A stretch of DNA of 64,000 nucleotides. Origin: Paralvinella palmiformis (Eukaryota; Annelida; Polychaeta; Terebellida; Alvinellidae). Under the pieces are notes generated by a model. The model had not been told where the DNA came from, searched no databases, and saw nothing but the letters and a program-made list of their open reading frames with translations. The stretch is taken from the NCBI GenBank assembly GCA_025642065.1, contig JAODUP010000040.1, positions 1,092,501-1,156,500 of the forward strand, written 5' to 3'. This document shows positions 63,125 through 64,000 of this stretch, piece after piece (positions within the stretch are counted from its first letter, which is position 1; each line of letters opens with the position of its first letter). The translations under genes and the position numbers were made by a program.

Positions 63125-63274
63125 TTAAGTGTTAAATAGATCTCAAGAAACTTCAGTTATAAGCAGAATGAATATTCATAATTACCATGACAATACGCTC
63201 ATGCAAATCTGAATGATCTTGGTTACAAAGCTGTGCAATCTGCTGAACAATGTATTTTGTACTCTCAGTCTTTC
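42803..63274 (-). CDS. Unconventional myosin with C-terminal MH2-like domain (5' end outside window)
   Basis: Twenty-six exons on the minus strand, from the P-loop exon (63,274) downward. Exons 1-25 total about 1,034 codons to a TAG at 43,792; the upstream N-terminal exons are not in the window. Order: P-loop GKTES, switch [11 protein letters not shown], loop and relay, switch II DLAGFE, actin-binding loop 2 (basic), FIRCIKPN, SH1 helix, converter, one IQ-type motif ([14 protein letters not shown]), a long charged helix rich in E, R and K, a proline-rich linker, an MH2-like domain of about 195 residues, and a short tail. The motor should hydrolyse ATP on actin. MH2 domains in SMADs bind other proteins, so the tail may bind a partner; that is inference. 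I cannot assign a myosin class. All junction phases agree except at exon 2. Confidence 0.85.
43792..44013 (-). CDS. Myosin exon 25: tail with in-frame stop
   Basis: It reads [20 protein letters not shown], then [29 protein letters not shown] and ends at TAG (43,792-43,794). The IKPYSFEPL stretch resembles a motif seen in P2X7-tail-like proteins (PY.FEP), but it is too short to call. An alternative weak donor (AAAAAG|gtcaca) ending at 43,855 would join exon 26 in frame. Confidence 0.6.
   Translation of the reverse strand, partial: GLLYDIIFAKHHIVPQLVYKCLDQLTDKMSDSNESFDVLRGIKPYSFEPLAKKVTGSINCEELATASTHMDPE
44137..44201 (-). CDS. Myosin exon 24: tail after MH2
   Basis: It reads [20 protein letters not shown], ending CAG|gtatgc. 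The phases fit exon 23 (1) and exon 25 (0). No known motif; arginine-rich. Confidence 0.65.
44226..44484. repeat. TA, GT and TC microsatellites in an intron
   Basis: (TA)n at 44,226-44,253 and mixed GT/TCTC tracts at 44,350-44,484. Long apparent ORFs on the plus strand here are repeat translations. Confidence 0.9.
44522..44714 (-). CDS. Myosin exon 23: MH2-like domain, end
   Basis: It reads [19 protein letters not shown], then [37 protein letters not shown]. It parallels MH2 KIFN...F...L, then (C)TIRMSFVKGWG...TPCWIEIHL..PL..L. The GWG of the receptor-binding L3 loop is replaced, and there is no C-terminal SSxS phosphorylation site. A good donor (ACGA|gtatgt) lies 14 bases before an in-frame TGA at 44,508-44,510, so splicing or stopping are both possible. 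Confidence 0.8.
44840..44995 (-). CDS. Myosin exon 22: MH2-like domain, third part
   Basis: It reads [36 protein letters not shown] and VPKWFVK. With exon 21 this gives IGPGIEL...[15 protein letters not shown], parallel to MH2 IG.GV.L.Y..GEVY...LSD.SIFVQ. Phase 0 at both ends. Confidence 0.8.
45099..45160. repeat. GA-rich simple repeat in an intron
   Basis: Imperfect GAGAGGGGAGA units. Confidence 0.85.
45455..45533 (-). CDS. Myosin exon 21: MH2-like domain, second part
   Basis: It reads [20 protein letters not shown] and RNQIGP. It corresponds to the MH2 strand F(C/S)LGLLSNV and the following variable loop up to the R..IG.G turn. Phase 2 in, phase 0 out. Confidence 0.75.
45776..46060 (+). 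repeat. tRNA-derived SINE (family 2), diverged copy in an intron
   Basis: Shares the body of 4,880-5,180: CATCACGGGTGGTTGATCAC, AATTTCATCTCCATCTTTCT and CTCCCCTGTGAGTGGTAGGG. The head (AGTCTAGCAGTTAAGC) is strongly decayed. Confidence 0.6.
47000..47157 (-). CDS. Myosin exon 20: MH2-like domain, first part
   Basis: It reads [39 protein letters not shown] and [13 protein letters not shown]. This matches the start of SMAD MH2 domains, W..I.YYE....VGEVF....SVIVDG. Phase 0 in, phase 2 out; donor GAGT|gtgagt. Confidence 0.75.
47363..47405 (-). CDS. Myosin exon 19: short linker
   Basis: It reads [14 protein letters not shown]. Acceptor cttccacag and donor TGG|gtatgt match the phases of exons 18 and 20. 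Confidence 0.75.
47620..47720 (-). pseudogene. Small LINE C-terminal remnant in an intron
   Basis: The minus strand reads [20 protein letters not shown] and ATSLKRF before a stop. LWN.LP..(I/V)..A.SL..FK is the typical end of many non-LTR retrotransposon polyproteins. Surrounding coding is not preserved. Confidence 0.5.
48100..50880. other. Intron 18 interior, no gene seen
   Basis: The interval between exons 18 and 19 holds (TA)n at 49,556-49,582 and (TA)n(GA)n at 50,165-50,209. No exon with matching phase was found. Confidence 0.5.
50882..50997 (-). CDS. Myosin exon 18: charged single-helix segment
   Basis: It reads [38 protein letters not shown]. Alternating E and R/K over some 27 residues fits a stable single alpha helix rather than a coiled coil, since a heptad of hydrophobic residues is lacking. 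Phase 0 in, phase 2 out. Confidence 0.85.
51471..51633 (-). CDS. Myosin exon 17: IQ motif and helical neck
   Basis: It begins [20 protein letters not shown], completing one IQ-like motif (C-Q-A-C-V-R-R-F-L-A-K-Q, light-chain binding). It continues as a helix to THKEQ. Only one IQ motif is visible, so the lever arm would be short unless the charged helix extends it. Phase 2 in, phase 0 out. Confidence 0.85.
53926..53997. repeat. (TA)n(GA)n microsatellite in an intron
   Basis: Directly visible, close to exon 16. The same TA-then-GA arrangement occurs at 16,600, 40,450, 50,170 and 63,080. Confidence 0.9.
54044..54132 (-). CDS. Myosin exon 16: end of motor, start of IQ
   Basis: It reads [20 protein letters not shown] and GVTKCQACV. 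Unlike most myosins, this segment ([12 protein letters not shown]) has a W-H pair before the lever helix. Phase 0 in, phase 2 out. Confidence 0.85.
54309..54417 (-). CDS. Myosin exon 15: converter
   Basis: It reads [18 protein letters not shown], then [23 protein letters not shown](L/F)R at the end of the motor is split between this exon and the next. Phase 2 in, phase 0 out. Confidence 0.85.
54858..55007 (-). CDS. Myosin exon 14: SH1-SH2 helices
   Basis: It reads [40 protein letters not shown] and [19 protein letters not shown].(K/R)IRR.GY is one of the most diagnostic myosin blocks. Phase 2 at both ends. Confidence 0.92.
55465..55560 (+). repeat. Possible tRNA-like SINE head
   Basis: GCCTCTGTGGCCTTATGGGT followed by TAGAGCATGGGACT resembles a tRNA 5' half, but no B box follows clearly. 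Confidence 0.3.
55636..55691 (-). CDS. Myosin exon 13: motor
   Basis: It reads [18 protein letters not shown], leading to the R of FIRCIKPN. Phase 0 in, phase 2 out; donor TAAG|gtaata. Confidence 0.85.
55885..55924 (-). CDS. Myosin exon 12: 40-base microexon
   Basis: It reads [13 protein letters not shown]. Two AGs are close together; only the second (ggcag) keeps the frame through to exon 13. Donor CCAG|gtaata, phase 2 in, phase 0 out. Confidence 0.7.
56110..56232 (-). CDS. Myosin exon 11: loop 2
   Basis: It reads [19 protein letters not shown] and [18 protein letters not shown]. This basic, serine-rich stretch is at the place of loop 2, the variable actin-binding surface loop. Phase 2 at both ends. 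Confidence 0.75.
56351..56496 (-). CDS. Myosin exon 10: motor
   Basis: It reads [20 protein letters not shown], then [25 protein letters not shown] is the conserved strut-side helix. Phase 0 in, phase 2 out; donor AAA|gtaagt. Confidence 0.85.
57745..57909 (-). CDS. Myosin exon 9: motor, lower 50 kDa
   Basis: It reads [19 protein letters not shown], then [16 protein letters not shown] and [12 protein letters not shown]. The usual G.(F/L)..LDEE..FP is altered to [13 protein letters not shown], and HYAG is retained. Phase 0 at both ends. Confidence 0.85.
58645..58876 (-). CDS. Myosin exon 8: switch II and relay helix
   Basis: The longest motor exon. It reads [14 protein letters not shown] (switch II, D..GFE), [36 protein letters not shown] and [14 protein letters not shown]. 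Phase 2 in, phase 0 out; donor AAG|gtaaaa. Confidence 0.9.
59208..59340 (-). CDS. Myosin exon 7: motor, TEDS-site region
   Basis: It reads [36 protein letters not shown] and [19 protein letters not shown] is a hallmark. Counting 16 residues back from DALAK gives an aspartate, so an acidic residue may occupy the TEDS site; the count is approximate. Phase 1 in, phase 2 out. Confidence 0.85.
59634..59711 (-). CDS. Myosin exon 6: motor
   Basis: It reads [19 protein letters not shown] and VTVMKGS. This is the usual segment of (A)SELL(G)V..EEL..AL before the cardiomyopathy loop. Phase 1 in, phase 1 out. Confidence 0.8.
59947..60070 (-). CDS. Myosin exon 5: motor
   Basis: It reads [20 protein letters not shown] and ends [19 protein letters not shown] is a typical motor helix. 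Phase 0 in, phase 1 out; donor ATGG|gtaaag. Confidence 0.85.
60256..60373 (-). CDS. Myosin exon 4: motor
   Basis: It reads [19 protein letters not shown], then [17 protein letters not shown]. It enters in phase 2 (completing R) and leaves in phase 0 at GAACTG|gtaaat, in frame with exon 5. Confidence 0.8.
60538..60685 (-). CDS. Myosin exon 3: motor, upper 50 kDa
   Basis: It reads [38 protein letters not shown] and [21 protein letters not shown] and NFHIFYY are strongly conserved motor strands. Phase 1 in, phase 2 out; donor ACAG|gtcagt. Confidence 0.85.
60910..61020 (-). CDS. Myosin exon 2: switch I, with an apparent 4-base gap
   Basis: It reads [20 protein letters not shown] and [14 protein letters not shown], which contains switch I (NNNSSRFGK, nucleotide and magnesium contact). 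Donor GAAG|gtattg, phase 1 out. Immediately after the acceptor (tatatttag) come GTT AAT and then CGCTGGAA. The family would have V-N-P-L-L-E here, and the exon is 4 bases too short to keep the frame from exon 1. The acceptor abuts a TA minisatellite. Confidence 0.75.
61021..61660. repeat. Tandem array of TA blocks with a conserved spacer
   Basis: Five to six units of about 105-120 bases. Each has a TA tract followed by AAAGTATGTATATACA, CATCTATATATTGTTGCCCA and TGTTTTATATAAAATC. It abuts exon 2 of the myosin gene. Confidence 0.9.
61812..61983 (-). repeat. tRNA-derived SINE (family 3), copy 2
   Basis: Minus-strand head GTGGTCTAACTGGTAGCGC with the B-box-like GAGTTTGAATC. The body matches copy 1. 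Confidence 0.75.
62651..62826 (+). repeat. tRNA-derived SINE (family 3), copy 3
   Basis: Plus-strand head AACTGGTAGCACAGTTGG with B box GGGTTCAAACCCC. The body includes CATTACCTTTGGAGGTCGCT. Opposite orientation to copies 1 and 2, in the same intron as copy 2. Confidence 0.75.
63078..63124. repeat. (TA)n(GA)n microsatellite in an intron
   Basis: Directly visible tract next to exon 1. Confidence 0.9.
63186..63274 (-). CDS. Myosin exon 1 in window: P-loop
   Basis: The exon completes the Walker A motif: a split glycine, then [17 protein letters not shown] and HERIVM. Acceptor ttttgcag, donor ATG|gtaatt; phase 1 in, phase 0 out. The GESGA half of the P-loop must lie in an exon beyond 64,000. 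Confidence 0.85.
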
Positions 63275-64000
63275 CTGCAAAATGAAAAAAATACATGAAA
63301 CACATCCTCCCTGATGTGAAATGCTCATCCACAGTTTTGGTATTTATTTGCCATAAAACTTTAAAAAATGAATATTAAGTGGCCACTCAATAAGTCACAA
63401 ACATAAATTGTTTAAATGATACATTAATATTACAGATGTCATCAATGATAAACATTTTCTTTTTAGCTAATATCATAATAAATCATTTAAAATAAAACCC
63501 CAACTCCTAGTAGCTAACATATATTTTTAATACTCTAACCTCAAGTGATCACTATAACTTCAACTTTATCATGACTGCATATCGATATGTCTGAGACATT
63601 AACACAAAGTATATTCATTAGTGTACAATGTGTGCTATCTATTCATCTTACAAGAAAGTTAGCTACAGATTTGTTACATTAGTCATAATACATATCATTA
63701 TTCACAGCTAGTGTTGTATGAATGAAATGCACAAAATCAAATTTTAATCTGAACCAAACAAAATTTTGAAATAAAATTTGACTCCCTAAGGTATTAATGT
63801 TGTCTTCAGCAATTAGTTTCTTTATGATATAGATGAACTAAGCTCATAACGTGTGTCTTAATTGGAGCATCATAATTAAATCATTATGTTGTACATGAAC
63901 ATCAATTAAATTGAAATAAAAACTATGTCTGGTAGTAGATAAACACTATAACATATAACAATGATTTAATCATTAACTACTTAGCAGATACAATCAAACA
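63275..64000 (-). other. Intron upstream of the P-loop exon
   Basis: No earlier myosin exon could be found in this stretch. The N-terminal exons lie beyond the window. Confidence 0.5.

Overview
This is animal (metazoan) nuclear DNA: AT-rich and intron-rich, dense in dinucleotide microsatellites, tRNA-derived SINEs and decayed transposons. The repeat types (a LINE whose reverse transcriptase contains an NIHK..TKILKVN-type block, several tRNA-SINE families, long TA and AC tracts) fit a lophotrochozoan, most likely a mollusc. That placement is an inference and I cannot name the species.

Region 1 (about 1-3.1 kb) holds three well-bounded plus-strand exons of an unrecognised gene and a possible fourth, after a SINE. 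Region 2 (about 4-16 kb) is transposon-rich: G-rich telomere-like tracts, a SINE, a 2.1 kb block present twice almost identically (6,117-8,213 and 11,777-13,886) that carries a degraded LINE reverse transcriptase, and a split, decayed Ty3/gypsy pol around the second copy. Region 3 (about 16-24 kb) contains microsatellites, a cluster of a repeated 16-base motif, a GC-richer stretch with an unrecognised 147-residue minus-strand ORF, and one exon resembling the start of an RBM24/RBM38-type RNA-binding protein, disrupted by a CAGA repeat. Region 4 (24.7-28.4 kb) is a large imperfect inverted repeat built from a family also present at 10.0-10.6 and 14.1-15.7 kb. Region 5 (28.4-42 kb) is mostly non-coding, with remnants of transposon-associated ORFs, a MULE-like transposase fragment interrupted by a 320-base insertion with a target-site duplication, and a near-perfect 22-bp hairpin.

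Region 6 (42.8-63.3 kb, minus strand) is the main gene. I assembled 26 exons, 25 of them ending at an in-frame TAG, with GT/AG borders and matching phases at every junction except one. They encode an unconventional myosin that lacks its first exons, which lie beyond base 64,000. The order is motor domain, one IQ motif, a charged helical segment, then a domain that I read as a SMAD-type MH2 domain, then a short unrecognised tail. A myosin motor joined to an MH2 domain is the most interesting item in the window. The one mismatch is in the exon just before switch I, beside a TA minisatellite, where 4 bases appear to be missing.

No CRISPR array, rRNA or convincing functional tRNA gene was seen. 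All calls come from reading the sequence; no alignment or database search was run.
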